Assembly (NCBI RefSeq): GCF_001922305.1
Contig: NZ_CP018839.1
Span: forward strand, 1,426,001-1,490,000
Length of the DNA stretch: 64,000 nt
Source: Thauera chlorobenzoica
GTDB taxonomy: Bacteria; Pseudomonadota; Gammaproteobacteria; Burkholderiales; Rhodocyclaceae
Reading direction: 5' to 3'
Made by a program: the position numbers and the translations under genes. The notes under the pieces are model-generated. The model did not search any database and had not been told where the DNA came from. It saw only the letters and a list, made by a program, of their open reading frames with translations. Positions 1-10,540 of this stretch are shown one piece after another; position 1 is the first letter of the stretch; each line of letters begins with the position of its first letter.

Positions 1-92
1 GTTTCCGGGTGCGATTCGGCTGGAGCGTGGAGGCTGGGGCGTAGAATAGCGCCTTTAGATGACTCCGCGGCCGCCCGGCCGCGTTTACGTTC

Positions 93-2024
<1,932 letters not shown>

Positions 2025-2083
2025 GGGCGGCAGCGGGTGACGGGAAACATGCCTTTTGCTGGAGGCGGCTTTACCTGGGATGG

Positions 2084-2106
2084 TATTGAGAGTGATAATG
2101 AGAAGT
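2084..2106. promoter_or_regulatory. Possible Fur box upstream of TonB receptor
   Basis: An AT-rich patch in otherwise GC-rich DNA contains GAGAGT-GATAAT-GAGAAG. The middle hexamer is a perfect GATAAT and the first matches it at four of six positions; the right half is poor. It lies about 130 bases before the TonB receptor gene, whose family is usually iron-repressed. This is an inference from a partial match only. Confidence 0.4.
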
Positions 2107-2236
2107 TGTCGTAAATAAGCGGACGATCTCTCCCTCGCGGCCCGCTTTTCGACCCGCTTCCCCATTCCCAGCCAGCCAGCGCGCCCATCGAGGGCCTCGC
2201 GCAAGCCAGCCAGCAACTGCCCTGAGTACTGGTTTC

Positions 2237-4378
2237 ATGCGAGTTCTTTCGTGGTCTCTCGTCGCGCTGTCGCTCGGCAGCGCATCCTCGGCGGTCGTCG
2301 CCGAAGCGGGCGATGCGTCGCCCAAGCGCCTCGGCGACGTCGTCGTCGTCGATCAGCACGATGCCCAGGCCGAGCGCCGCACGGCTGCGGTGCAGAAGAT
2401 CGTCATTTCCGAAACCGAAGTCGAGCGCTACGGCGACGCCACCGTCGGCGACGTGCTGCGGCGCCTGCCAGGGATGAGCTTCACCGGCCCGGCGGGCGTG
2501 ACCAAGGACATCCGCATCCGCGGTCTGGACAAGGGCTACACCCAGTTCCTGATCAACGGCGAGCCGGTGCCGGCGGCGAAGAAGGAGCGCCAGATCCAGG
2601 TCGACCGTCTGCCGGCGGACATGATCGAGCGCATCGAGATCATCCGTAGCCCGGGCGCCCTGTATGACGCTGGCGGCATCGGTGGCACCGTCAACATCGT
2701 GCTCAAGAGCCGTGCCGACGGGCTCACCCGGCTGCGCGCGGCGGCCGGTCGCAACGGCGATCTGGACGTCGGCGACGTCGTCGCGCAATGGTCGCGCCGC
2801 CTCGGCAATCTCGACATCCTGCTCGCCGCCTCGCACACCGTGGGCGCGGAAGACATCGAGGAAGACAAGCGCAGCTTCGGGGCCGACGGCGCGCTGAAGT
2901 CGGCCGAGAGCAAGGCGCGGCCGGTGAAGAAGGACGAGACCCTGCTCGCGCCGCGCCTGGTCTGGCATCTGGGCGAGGACAAGCTCACGCTCGAGCCCTT
3001 CGCCTCCAACGGCAGCGAGCGCAAGGACGAGCCGACCACCAGCTTCGGCGCCAACGGTGCGGTGAGCAAGCGCACGCAGAAGGACGAGGACAAGTCGGAC
3101 GACGTGCATCGGCTCGCCGGCCGCTACGACGGCCGCGCCGCCTGGGGTGAGTGGTTCGTCAAGGCCGGCCGGCAGCAGGCGCGCGAGCAGAAGGATGCCG
3201 AGACGCGCGAATTCGACGCCGCCGGCGCGCTGAAGAAGACCATCCTCGAGGACGAGGAGCTGCGCGAGCGCGGGGTCTATGCCGGCGCCGGCCTCAGCTT
3301 TGCCGCGAGCGCGGCGCACCGCGTGTCGGCCGGGATCGAGTGGCGCGACGGCGACTACCGCAACCGCAAGGCCAAGACCGAGAACGGCGCCGACAAGAGC
3401 GAGGCGAAGGACCGCTTCGACATCGACGAGCAGCGCCAGATCGCCTACCTGCAGGACGAATGGCAGCTCGCCGCGGCGCATGGCCTGACCGCCGGCGTGC
3501 GCGTCGAGCGCATCGAGCGCGACGCCGCCGGTGCCGAGGGTTTTGCGCGCGCGAGCGATTTCGTCGGCACCATGCCTTCGCTGCACTATCGCTGGGCGCT
3601 GCGCGACGACCTCAACCTGCGTGCGAGCGTGGCGAAGACGGTGAAGCTGCCCAAGTTCGACGAGCTCAACCCCTTCCTCAAGCTCGACAAGGGTGTGCTC
3701 AAGGGCGGCAACCCCGAGCTCGATCCGGAGCAGGCGCTCGGTTACGAGCTCGGCCTCGAGCGCTTCTTCGCTGCCGGTCGCGGTGTCGTCGGCCTCAATT
3801 TCTACCTGCGCGAGGTCGACGACTTCATCCAGAAGGAGACCCGGCTCGAGGGCGCCGCGCTGGTCGAGCGCCCCTTCAACGTCGGCGAGGCCCGCTTCTG
3901 GGGCGCTGAGCTCGACTGGCGCGTGCCCCTGCTGCGGCGCGGTGCGCACGAGCTGAGCCTGAGCGGCAACCATACCGAGATGCGCGGCGAGGTCCGCATC
4001 GACGGCGTCGCTGGCCGCAGTGAAGTCAAGGACATGCCGCCGCGCATGACCAACCTCGGCCTCGACTGGTTGCACCGGCCGAGCAGGTGGTCGGCCGGCT
4101 TCAGCGTGAACTACCAGCCGCGCTTCACCTCCGACGGCGTCAATTCGGACGGTGTGCGCGAGGTGAAGCGACGCGAGGCGGCCACGCTGCTCGATCTCTA
4201 CGTCGGCAAGGTGATCAGTCCGCTCGCCGAACTGCGCCTGATCGCGAAGAACGTGCTCGCCATCGACAAGGAGGAGCGCACGCTCAAGTACAACGCCGGC
4301 GGCGCTTTCAGCGGCGATGAGTGGAAGCGCGAGCGCTCCGCGCCGATGGTCATGGTGACGCTGGAGAGCCGGTTCTGA
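2237..4378 (+). CDS. TonB-dependent outer-membrane receptor (siderophore/iron type)
   Basis: 713 residues. An N-terminal signal peptide ends near VVAEA (residue 20-23). A plug domain follows with RLGDVVVVDQ, VLRRLPGMSF and the conserved IERIEIIRSPGALYDAGGIGGTVNIVLK block (about residues 125-155). The remainder is a beta-barrel ending in VMVTLESRF with the usual C-terminal phenylalanine. Barrel landmarks such as LRASVAKTVKLPKFDELNP and GNPELDPEQALGYELGLERF are typical of FepA/PirA-like receptors. The PepSY-domain gene starts 38 bases downstream and an FAD/2Fe-2S reductase follows, so the three probably import and reduce ferric chelates. The substrate cannot be read from sequence. Confidence 0.9.
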   Translation: MRVLSWSLVALSLGSASSAVVAEAGDASPKRLGDVVVVDQHDAQAERRTAAVQKIVISETEVERYGDATVGDVLRRLPGMSFTGPAGVTKDIRIRGLDKGYTQFLINGEPVPAAKKERQIQVDRLPADMIERIEIIRSPGALYDAGGIGGTVNIVLKSRADGLTRLRAAAGRNGDLDVGDVVAQWSRRLGNLDILLAASHTVGAEDIEEDKRSFGADGALKSAESKARPVKKDETLLAPRLVWHLGEDKLTLEPFASNGSERKDEPTTSFGANGAVSKRTQKDEDKSDDVHRLAGRYDGRAAWGEWFVKAGRQQAREQKDAETREFDAAGALKKTILEDEELRERGVYAGAGLSFAASAAHRVSAGIEWRDGDYRNRKAKTENGADKSEAKDRFDIDEQRQIAYLQDEWQLAAAHGLTAGVRVERIERDAAGAEGFARASDFVGTMPSLHYRWALRDDLNLRASVAKTVKLPKFDELNPFLKLDKGVLKGGNPELDPEQALGYELGLERFFAAGRGVVGLNFYLREVDDFIQKETRLEGAALVERPFNVGEARFWGAELDWRVPLLRRGAHELSLSGNHTEMRGEVRIDGVAGRSEVKDMPPRMTNLGLDWLHRPSRWSAGFSVNYQPRFTSDGVNSDGVREVKRREAATLLDLYVGKVISPLAELRLIAKNVLAIDKEERTLKYNAGGAFSGDEWKRERSAPMVMVTLESRF

Positions 4379-4416
4379 GCGCGGGTGTGAAAGAAGCCTC
4401 CGTCGGAGAAAAGAAC

Positions 4417-5202
4417 ATGAGATCGATCCTGGACAGTCGCCAATGGCATCTCTGGGTGAGCCTGGTGCTCGCCCTGCCGATCCTCGTCGTCGCCGTCACT
4501 GCGGTGTTCATCGCCCACGACAAGGTGCTCGGCCTGAAGGACATCCCGGTCGCGGCGCAATGGCTCCCCGGCTACCGCGTCGAGGCGCGCAAGAATGAGC
4601 TCGAGCCACGCGCGAGCCTGGTTTCCACCGCCGGCGAGCAGTTCGTCGGCACCAACGGCGGCCTCTACCGGCTGGAGGGGGGGCGATTGGCGATGGTGGA
4701 CGGCTTTGCCGGCGTGCCGGTGCGGGCGCTCGCCGAGGCCCCCTGGGGCATCGTCGTCGCCGCGCGCAACGGCGTCTGGGTCGGGCGCGCCGGCGCGTGG
4801 CGGCGCAGCCACGGCGGCGACGCCTGGAACGCCAGCCTGCGTGCCGACGGCGGGGTGACGGTGGCGCTCAAGGAGCACGGCCTGCTGCTCAGCGCCGACG
4901 GCGAGCGCTGGCGACCCGACCCGCAGCTGATGCCGGTGCTGGCCGCCGCCGCGGCGGAAGGCGGCGCGGAGCCGATCACCCTCGGCAAGCTGGTGCTGGA
5001 CCTGCACACCGGCAAGGCCTTCTTCGGCAAGGCGTGGGAGTGGATCTGGATCGACCTCGTCGGTGCGGCGATGGCGCTGCTGGCGCTGACCGGCGTGTAC
5101 ATGTGGTGGCGCGGCGAGCGGCGCAAGGCCGCGCTGCAGCGCGCCGCGACCGCCGGAGCGTGCGGCGGCGACGGTGTGCGCATCGACTCGCCGTCGGCGT
5201 GA
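4417..5202 (+). CDS. PepSY-associated transmembrane protein
   Basis: 261 residues, starting at the ATG that follows a GGAGAA ribosome site. One membrane segment lies near residues 12-33 (WVSLVLALPILVVAVTAVFI) and a second near 208-228 (WIDLVGAAMALLALTGVYMW), with a periplasmic region of about 170 residues between them. The C-terminal helix followed by WWRGERRK is typical of PepSY-TM proteins found next to siderophore receptors. These are thought to take part in ferric-siderophore reduction or handling at the inner membrane, but no activity can be assigned here. It overlaps the next gene by three bases (GTGA), indicating translational coupling. Confidence 0.75.
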   Translation: MRSILDSRQWHLWVSLVLALPILVVAVTAVFIAHDKVLGLKDIPVAAQWLPGYRVEARKNELEPRASLVSTAGEQFVGTNGGLYRLEGGRLAMVDGFAGVPVRALAEAPWGIVVAARNGVWVGRAGAWRRSHGGDAWNASLRADGGVTVALKEHGLLLSADGERWRPDPQLMPVLAAAAAEGGAEPITLGKLVLDLHTGKAFFGKAWEWIWIDLVGAAMALLALTGVYMWWRGERRKAALQRAATAGACGGDGVRIDSPSA

Positions 5203-6305
5203 GCCTCGCCCTCGCCACGCTGCTCGTCGCCGCTGCGGCAAGCCTGCTGTTCATCGGTGTACTGCTGGGCGATGGCGTGCGCGTGCTGCGCACCCGCCTG
5301 CGGCAACGGTCCGCCGACCGGCCGATCGAGCTGCGCGTCGCCGCCCGCGAGGAGGTCGCCGGCACGTTGCTGCGCCTGAGCCTGCGGCGTGCGTGGGGGC
5401 GGCGCCTGCCGTCCTTCGCTGCCGGCCAGTACCTGACCCTGATCGCGCCGGCCGGGCCAGACTGCCGCGAGCTGCGCCGGGCCTATTCGCTCGCCGCCTG
5501 GCAGCCCGGCCGCCCGCGCCACTACGAGCTCGGCATCAAGCGCGAGGCGCATGGGGCGCTGAGCCGCTGGGCATGGGCGCAGTTGCAGCCCGGAGCGCGC
5601 ATCCGTGTGCTGCCGCCGCGCGGCGGCTTCGTCCTCGATGCCGGTGCGGGCGAGCTCGTCCTCGTCGGCGGTGGGATCGGCATCACCCCGCTGCGGGCGA
5701 TGCTCCATGCCGCCCTGGCGCGGCGGTCCGGCCCGGCCCGGATCGTCCTCTTTCATGCCGCGCGCCGGGCTGAGGAACTGCTCTATCGCGACGAATTCAT
5801 GCGCCTGGCGGCGGCCGACGACCGCCTCCACTACGTCGCCGTGGTGTCGCGGCCGGATGCGGCCTGGAAGGGGGTGCGCGGCCGTCTCGACGCCACCCGC
5901 CTGCTGGCGGGGGTGCGTGCGCCGGGCCGCGCTGACTTCTATCTGTGCGCCGGTGTGGCACTGATGGAGACTTTGCGCGAGGGGTTGACGGCAGCCGGAG
6001 TGGAACCCGGGCGCATTCATTGGGAAGCCTTCGGCGTCGCGGCAAGCGCGGGGGGCGCCGGCCAGCGGGTGAGCGTCGGCGAGGCAGCGGCGTTCGAGAC
6101 TGCCGGTGAGCCCACGCTGCTTGCCGCCCTCGAGGCCCATGGTCGGGCACCGCCCACCGAGTGTCGTGCCGGCAGTTGCGGGCTGTGCCGGATGCGGCTG
6201 ACCGCCGGGCAAGTGGAGTGGTTGCTGCCGGCGGGTTGCGTGCTGCCGGCCGATGAAATCCTGCCGTGCATCTGCCGCCCGGTCGGCGATGTCTCGCTGG
6301 TGTAG
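5199..6305 (+). CDS. FAD-dependent oxidoreductase with C-terminal 2Fe-2S ferredoxin domain
   Basis: 368 residues from a GTG start overlapping the stop of the PepSY gene. A single N-terminal membrane anchor (ALATLLVAAAASLLFIGVLL) precedes a ferredoxin-NADP reductase-type FAD domain (RAYSLAAW, corresponding to the RxYS flavin motif). The NAD-binding domain has GGGIGITPLRAML. A C-terminal plant-type ferredoxin domain has the cluster ligands CRAGSCGLCRMRL plus a later Cys in LPCICRP. This is the architecture of phenol hydroxylase- and Vanillate demethylase-type reductases. With the TonB receptor and PepSY protein upstream, a membrane-tethered ferric reductase is the best inference. Another role as a general electron-transfer reductase is possible. 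Confidence 0.8.
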   Translation: MSLALATLLVAAAASLLFIGVLLGDGVRVLRTRLRQRSADRPIELRVAAREEVAGTLLRLSLRRAWGRRLPSFAAGQYLTLIAPAGPDCRELRRAYSLAAWQPGRPRHYELGIKREAHGALSRWAWAQLQPGARIRVLPPRGGFVLDAGAGELVLVGGGIGITPLRAMLHAALARRSGPARIVLFHAARRAEELLYRDEFMRLAAADDRLHYVAVVSRPDAAWKGVRGRLDATRLLAGVRAPGRADFYLCAGVALMETLREGLTAAGVEPGRIHWEAFGVAASAGGAGQRVSVGEAAAFETAGEPTLLAALEAHGRAPPTECRAGSCGLCRMRLTAGQVEWLLPAGCVLPADEILPCICRPVGDVSLV

Positions 6306-6395
6306 CCGCAGCGCCGGACTGCGCGCAACCCGTTGGACCTGAGAGTTTGTGCGGAGCCGGTCGCGAGCGCTCCGCACGTCCGGGCCCTCACGGGC

Positions 6396-6566
6396 TCATT
6401 TGTTGCGCGGATCTTCGGCCGGATTCCGGTAGCTGATTCCCCACGGCCCCATCCCGTGAATCTGCAGCTCGGCTTCCTCGTCGCCGGTGTAGGCATACAT
6501 CGGCATCCCCGGGGGGATCACGGTGATGCCGCCGGCGGGGTAGGCGCGGGCCTTGGCCGCGTCGAA
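6396..6566 (-). pseudogene. 3' fragment of a cupin-domain protein gene
   Basis: On the minus strand the last 55 or so codons read FDAAKARAYPAGGITVIPPG, then MPMYAYTGDEEAELQIHG, then MGPWGISYRNPAEDPRNK and a stop. The closing block (AGGxxVIPxGxPxYA, xLQxHGxGPWGIxYxNPxxDPR) is the C-terminus of a common small cupin family. Upstream of FDAAKA the frame continues only as the antisense of the neighbouring sigma-factor fragment, so the N-terminal two thirds of the cupin are absent. The boundary is approximate, because the two opposed fragments join within about 15 bases near 6,566-6,580. Confidence 0.6.
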
Positions 6567-7064
6567 GACCTCGCCGCCGACTCGATCGTCAAGGCCTGGT
6601 CCTGCTTCGGCCAACTCGCCGACCGCGCCTGTTTCGAGAAATGGATTCTGCGCATCCTCGCCAACACCTTCATCAGCGGCTGGCGTCATGCCCGCGAGGA
6701 GGCGGCCGGCGATCTGGCGGAAGACGACGGGGCGGCCTTCTCGTCGTGCGAGTGCCTGCACCAGCCTGTCCTGCTGTGGTGGAGTACTCCCGAGCAGGAG
6801 TTGATCAACAAGCTCCTGCGCGAGGATCTGGAACGCGCGCTGGGGCGCTTGCCCGACTGCTACCGGACCATCGAGATGCTGGTCGATGTGGAAGGGTATT
6901 CCTACGCCGAAGCCGCGGCATTGCTCTGCGTGCCGGTGGGAACGGTGCGTTCGCGCCTGAGCCGGGCACGCTCTGCGCTGCAGCGCGCACTGTGGCGGCA
7001 GGCCCGAAGCGCTGGCCTGGTGGCAGCAGGTCACGCCGGGACGAAGGGCGGTGAGCGAGCCTGA
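6567..7064 (+). pseudogene. 5'-truncated ECF-type RNA polymerase sigma factor
   Basis: About 165 codons match an ECF sigma factor from the middle of region 2 onward: EDLAADSIVKAWSCFGQ, then FEKWILRILANTFISGWRH. A linker is followed by region 4 with LGRLPDCYRTIEMLVDVEGY and the helix-turn-helix YAEAAALLCVPVGTVRSRLSRAR. The first 20-30 residues of region 2 are missing. The frame is open further upstream (to 6,333), but that part is antisense to a cupin gene fragment and does not look like sigma region 2.1. I infer a deletion that joined two unrelated genes. It could still be expressed from an upstream in-frame start, but would lack part of the core-binding surface. Confidence 0.65.
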
Positions 7065-7240
7065 GCGATCTCAAAGTCGGGCGAGAGTCTCCCCTGTACC
7101 ATCGAAAGGCCATGGGCTAACGTCGAGCGTTTCTCGAAGGACAGCCTTTCCCATTTCAGATCACGACCTCGGTCTGTCTGTTGGTAAGTTGGTAAGCACT
7201 GCCCGGAACGCCTTGAACGACACCTTGCACAAGGACAGGC

Positions 7241-9019
7241 ATGACGACCGTCTCACCCCTTGAACACCCGAAACGCATCAAAACCAAGTTCATCGCACCC
7301 TACGCGCTGGTGCTCCTGATAGTCCTCTATGTCTTCGTGGCTGCCTTCTACGCGGTCGAGATGCGCGTGCGCGACCGCGACCTGAGCGAGCGCTCCGCGG
7401 CGGTGTCGCAACTTTTCGAACAGAAGCTCGCCAAGGACACCAACCTGATGATGGCGACTACGCGCGCCCTGATGACCAACGCTGCGATGGAGTCGGCCTT
7501 CGAGCGCGGTGACCGCGAGGAGGTCGCCCGCCTGGGCGATGGCCTGTTCTCGACCCTGCAGGCCGAGCACCGCATCACCCATCTCTATCTCGTGCGACCC
7601 GACCTGGCGACCCTCTACCGCTTCCACAGCCCCGGGCAGTCGGGCGACAGGATCGAGCGGGCCACGATGCTGAAGGCGCACGACAGCCAGGGCCCGGTGC
7701 GCGGCCTCGACCTCGGCGTGATGGGAACACTGACCCTGCGCCTGGTGCTGCCCTGGAAGCGCGACGGCGTGCTGGTCGGCTACGTCGAGATCGGCAAGGA
7801 GATCGAGCACCTGATCGACGAAATCAGCCAGAGCCTGGGCGTCGACCTGCTCGTGCTCGTCGACAAGGCACAACTCTCGCGCAGCCAGTGGGAACAGGGG
7901 CAGGCGCTGATGAAGCGCACCGGCGACTGGGAGCGCTTCGACACCCGCGTGATCATTGCGAAGACGAGCACGCACATCCCCCCAACGCTCGACCACACCA
8001 AGCTCGCCGCCTTGCTGGCGGGTGATACGACGGAGATCCAGGATCAAGGCCGCACGCTGCACCTTGCACCGGTTCCGTTCAGGGACACCGAGGGGCGCGA
8101 GCTGGGTGAGCTGGTGGTGCTGCGCGACATCACCGCGCTGGAGGAGATGTTCCAGCTCTCGATTGGCGTCGCCATCGGCGTCAGCCTGCTCGTGGGGCTG
8201 GGCCTCCTCGCCGTGCTGTACGCCGCGCTCGACCGCGTCGAACGCGACTACCGCCGACAGCACGAGCTCGAACATCAGCTGCTGCGCCTGGATACCGAGC
8301 ACCAGCGCATCCTGCAGCTTGAGAAACTGTCGGCACTGGGCACGATGGTTGGCAGCATTTCCCATCAGCTGAACAATCCGCTCGTCGGCGTCGTCAATCT
8401 GGCCCAGTTCGCCGAGCGCGACGTGGACGCGCCGGCACATCTGCGCGAACTGCTTCACGACATCCGCGTCGCGGGCGAAGACTGCCGCGACTTCGTCAAG
8501 CGGATGCTGGCCTTCTCGCGGGTATCCGGCTTCGAGCGCAAGCCGACCGACATGGCGAGCCTGATCGAGGACACGGTGCTCCTGTTTCGCCAGGCCGTTA
8601 AAGAGCATCCGGCGGTGGAGATGGACCTGCCCACGACCCCGGTCAACCTTTCGGTCGATCCGGTACTGATCCGGCACGCGCTCTTCAACCTGCTCATGAA
8701 CGCCAGCCAGCACTCGAGCGCGGACGACACCCCGATCACAATCTCGCTGACACCGCATACCGACGCCACACGCGGCGTGCCGGGTTGGTCGCTCACCGTC
8801 ACCGACCACGGCCGGGGCATGACGCCCGAGGTCCTGGCACAGATATTCGCGCCCTTCTTCACCACGCGCACCGATGGAACCGGCCTTGGCCTGCCGGTCG
8901 TGCAGCACGTCGCCCTGCTGCACGGTGGCCAGGTGACCGCCAGCAGCGAGCCCGGCAATGGCACGCGAATTGCTTTGTGGTTGCCAGACTCGCCTTCGAA
9001 CGCTGCCTCAGCAGGCTGA
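7241..9019 (+). CDS. Membrane sensor histidine kinase of a sigma-54 two-component system
   Basis: 592 residues. The first membrane helix lies near residues 16-38 (IAPYALVLLIVLYVFVAAFY). A periplasmic sensor region of about 265 residues with Cache-like character (QLFEQKLAKD, THLYLVRPDLATLYRFH) follows, then a second helix near 306-328. After a coiled coil comes the H-box SISHQLNNPLVGVVNL with the phospho-acceptor His near 375. The HATPase domain has the N-box FNLLMNASQHS, DHGRGM, the F-box FAPFFTTR and GTGLGLPVV. The kinase reads DctB/NtrB-like. The partner NtrC-type regulator begins one base after its stop, so they form one transcription unit. The ligand is unknown; the adjacent cytochrome operon suggests an electron acceptor or substrate used in respiration. 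Confidence 0.88.
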   Translation: MTTVSPLEHPKRIKTKFIAPYALVLLIVLYVFVAAFYAVEMRVRDRDLSERSAAVSQLFEQKLAKDTNLMMATTRALMTNAAMESAFERGDREEVARLGDGLFSTLQAEHRITHLYLVRPDLATLYRFHSPGQSGDRIERATMLKAHDSQGPVRGLDLGVMGTLTLRLVLPWKRDGVLVGYVEIGKEIEHLIDEISQSLGVDLLVLVDKAQLSRSQWEQGQALMKRTGDWERFDTRVIIAKTSTHIPPTLDHTKLAALLAGDTTEIQDQGRTLHLAPVPFRDTEGRELGELVVLRDITALEEMFQLSIGVAIGVSLLVGLGLLAVLYAALDRVERDYRRQHELEHQLLRLDTEHQRILQLEKLSALGTMVGSISHQLNNPLVGVVNLAQFAERDVDAPAHLRELLHDIRVAGEDCRDFVKRMLAFSRVSGFERKPTDMASLIEDTVLLFRQAVKEHPAVEMDLPTTPVNLSVDPVLIRHALFNLLMNASQHSSADDTPITISLTPHTDATRGVPGWSLTVTDHGRGMTPEVLAQIFAPFFTTRTDGTGLGLPVVQHVALLHGGQVTASSEPGNGTRIALWLPDSPSNAASAG

Positions 9020-9020
9020 C

Positions 9021-10409
9021 ATGCCCCCCAAGATACTTATCGTCGATGACGACCGGCACACCCGTGTCTTTCTCGAACGGCTCCTCGCCAAAACCGCCGA
9101 ATTGAGTCTCGCCGTCGACGCGCGCGAGGCCCGACAGCGATTCGCGGCGACGGATTTCAACCTGGTGCTGATGGATCAGTGCCTGCCCGACGCCAACGGC
9201 ATCGACCTGCTGCGCGAGCTGCGCCGGCAGCGCCCGCGCCTGGTCGCGATCCTGATGACCGGCTTTGCCGACGTACGCGACGCGGTCGCCGCGGTCCGCG
9301 ACGGCGTCTTCGACTATCAGACCAAGCCCTTCGAGGACATAGACGCCCTCGAGGCGGTCATCGGCAAGGCGTTGGAGCTCGATCAGGCCTACAGGGACAT
9401 CGACACCTTGCGTGCGCAGCTCAACACCGGAACTCACCTGCCGGTCATCGTCGGCCAGTCACCCGCGATGGCGTACGCTCAAGCTCAGCTGCAGCGCGTC
9501 GCCGGCATCGACATCACGGTGCTGCTCGAAGGCGAGAGCGGCACCGGCAAGGACCTCGCGGCGAAATTGATCCATGGTCTCAGCGCGCGTTCGGGACAGC
9601 CCTACCTTGAGGTCAACTGCGGCGGCCTCCCCGAGACGCTCCTCGAGAGCCTGCTGTTCGGCTTCGAGAAAGGCGCCTTCACCGGCGCCGGGCAGGCCAC
9701 CGCCGGCTACTTTGAAAAGGCGCACGGCGGCACACTCTTCCTCGACGAAATCGCCGACATGAGCCCCAAGCTGCAGAGCAGTCTGCTGCGCGTGCTGCAG
9801 GACAACTCCTACACGCGGATCGGCAGTGCTCAGACGCGAAAGGCGGACTTTCGCCTGGTCTGCGCCACGAACCGCCCGCTGCAGGCAGAGGTCAAAGCGG
9901 GCCGCTTCCGCGAGGACCTGTACTACCGCATCGCAGTGGTGACCATCGTGATGCCGCCCCTGCGCGAACGTTCCGGGGACATCCTGCCGCTGGCGATGCA
10001 CTTTCTCGAGGCCTTCAACGCCAAGTTCGGACGCCACTGCGGGCCCTTTACCCCGGCGGCAGTCGAGGCGCTCGAACACCACCCGTGGGAAGGCAACGTC
10101 CGCCAGTTGCAGCACTGCATCGAGCGTACCGTCGCACTGCATGGCGACGGCCCGATCGACGACATACATCTCTTTTCAGAAGGTTTCGACGCCCCGAGGG
10201 CCGGCCTCGAGCTCGGCCCCGGGCCGGCGGAGTCCTCCCAGGCTGCGCTGGGCTATCAGGACGCGCGGGCGTCGTTCGAGCGCGACTACATGGTCCGCCT
10301 GCTCGAAGCGGCACACGGCAACGTTTCGGAAGCGGCCCGCCTGTCCGGCATCCCCCGACAGAATCTCTACGTACGCATGAAGCGCTGGGGGATTGTCACC
10401 GAACGGTGA
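9021..10409 (+). CDS. NtrC-family sigma-54-dependent response regulator
   Basis: 462 residues starting MPPKILIVDDDRHTRVFLER. A receiver domain (about 1-120) has the phospho-acceptor Asp in VLMDQCLPD. The central AAA+ domain (about 140-375) has Walker A GESGTGKD, the sigma-54 contact loop GAFTGA, GGTLFLDEIADM and the arginine-finger region. A Fis-type HTH closes the protein (NVSEAARLSGIPRQNLYVRMKRWGI). GAFTGA is intact, so the protein should activate sigma-54 promoters. Two dyads, one overlapping its own stop codon, and a good sigma-54 promoter follow immediately before the cytochrome operon, which is its likely target. It is translated with the kinase just upstream. Confidence 0.92.
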   Translation: MPPKILIVDDDRHTRVFLERLLAKTAELSLAVDAREARQRFAATDFNLVLMDQCLPDANGIDLLRELRRQRPRLVAILMTGFADVRDAVAAVRDGVFDYQTKPFEDIDALEAVIGKALELDQAYRDIDTLRAQLNTGTHLPVIVGQSPAMAYAQAQLQRVAGIDITVLLEGESGTGKDLAAKLIHGLSARSGQPYLEVNCGGLPETLLESLLFGFEKGAFTGAGQATAGYFEKAHGGTLFLDEIADMSPKLQSSLLRVLQDNSYTRIGSAQTRKADFRLVCATNRPLQAEVKAGRFREDLYYRIAVVTIVMPPLRERSGDILPLAMHFLEAFNAKFGRHCGPFTPAAVEALEHHPWEGNVRQLQHCIERTVALHGDGPIDDIHLFSEGFDAPRAGLELGPGPAESSQAALGYQDARASFERDYMVRLLEAAHGNVSEAARLSGIPRQNLYVRMKRWGIVTER

Positions 10410-10431
10410 CGACTGTCACTGCAAAATGACA
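10394..10431. promoter_or_regulatory. Paired upstream activator sites, TGTCA-N8-TGACR
   Basis: Two inverted repeats with the same design: TGTCA-N8-TGACG beginning at 10,394 and TGTCA-N8-TGACA beginning at 10,414. Their spacing is exactly 20 bases, close to two helical turns, so both would face the same side of DNA. The first overlaps the stop codon of the NtrC-type regulator. They lie about 50-90 bases before the -24 element of a sigma-54 promoter, as expected of enhancer sites for a sigma-54 activator. Binding by the adjacent regulator is inferred. Confidence 0.7.
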
Positions 10432-10482
10432 GCCCCAGGCCGATCGATAGCCCCGAACCGCCGTAGGCACGGCCCGAAACCG

Positions 10483-10497
10483 TGGCATGAACCTTGC
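10483..10497 (+). promoter_or_regulatory. Sigma-54 (-24/-12) promoter of the cytochrome operon
   Basis: TGGCATG-AACC-TTGC has the invariant GG and GC dinucleotides separated by ten bases and matches the RpoN consensus TGGCAC-N5-TTGC closely. It stands 43 bases before the start codon of the haem protein gene and downstream of the paired dyads. Confidence 0.8.
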
Positions 10498-10540
10498 GTG
10501 ATGCCAGCCACCTGACAACAACCACGTAGGGGCCATTGTT

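Noticed and set aside
7051..7263. Small plus-strand frame before the histidine kinase
   Set aside because: No homology visible, poor start context, and it overlaps the kinase start.
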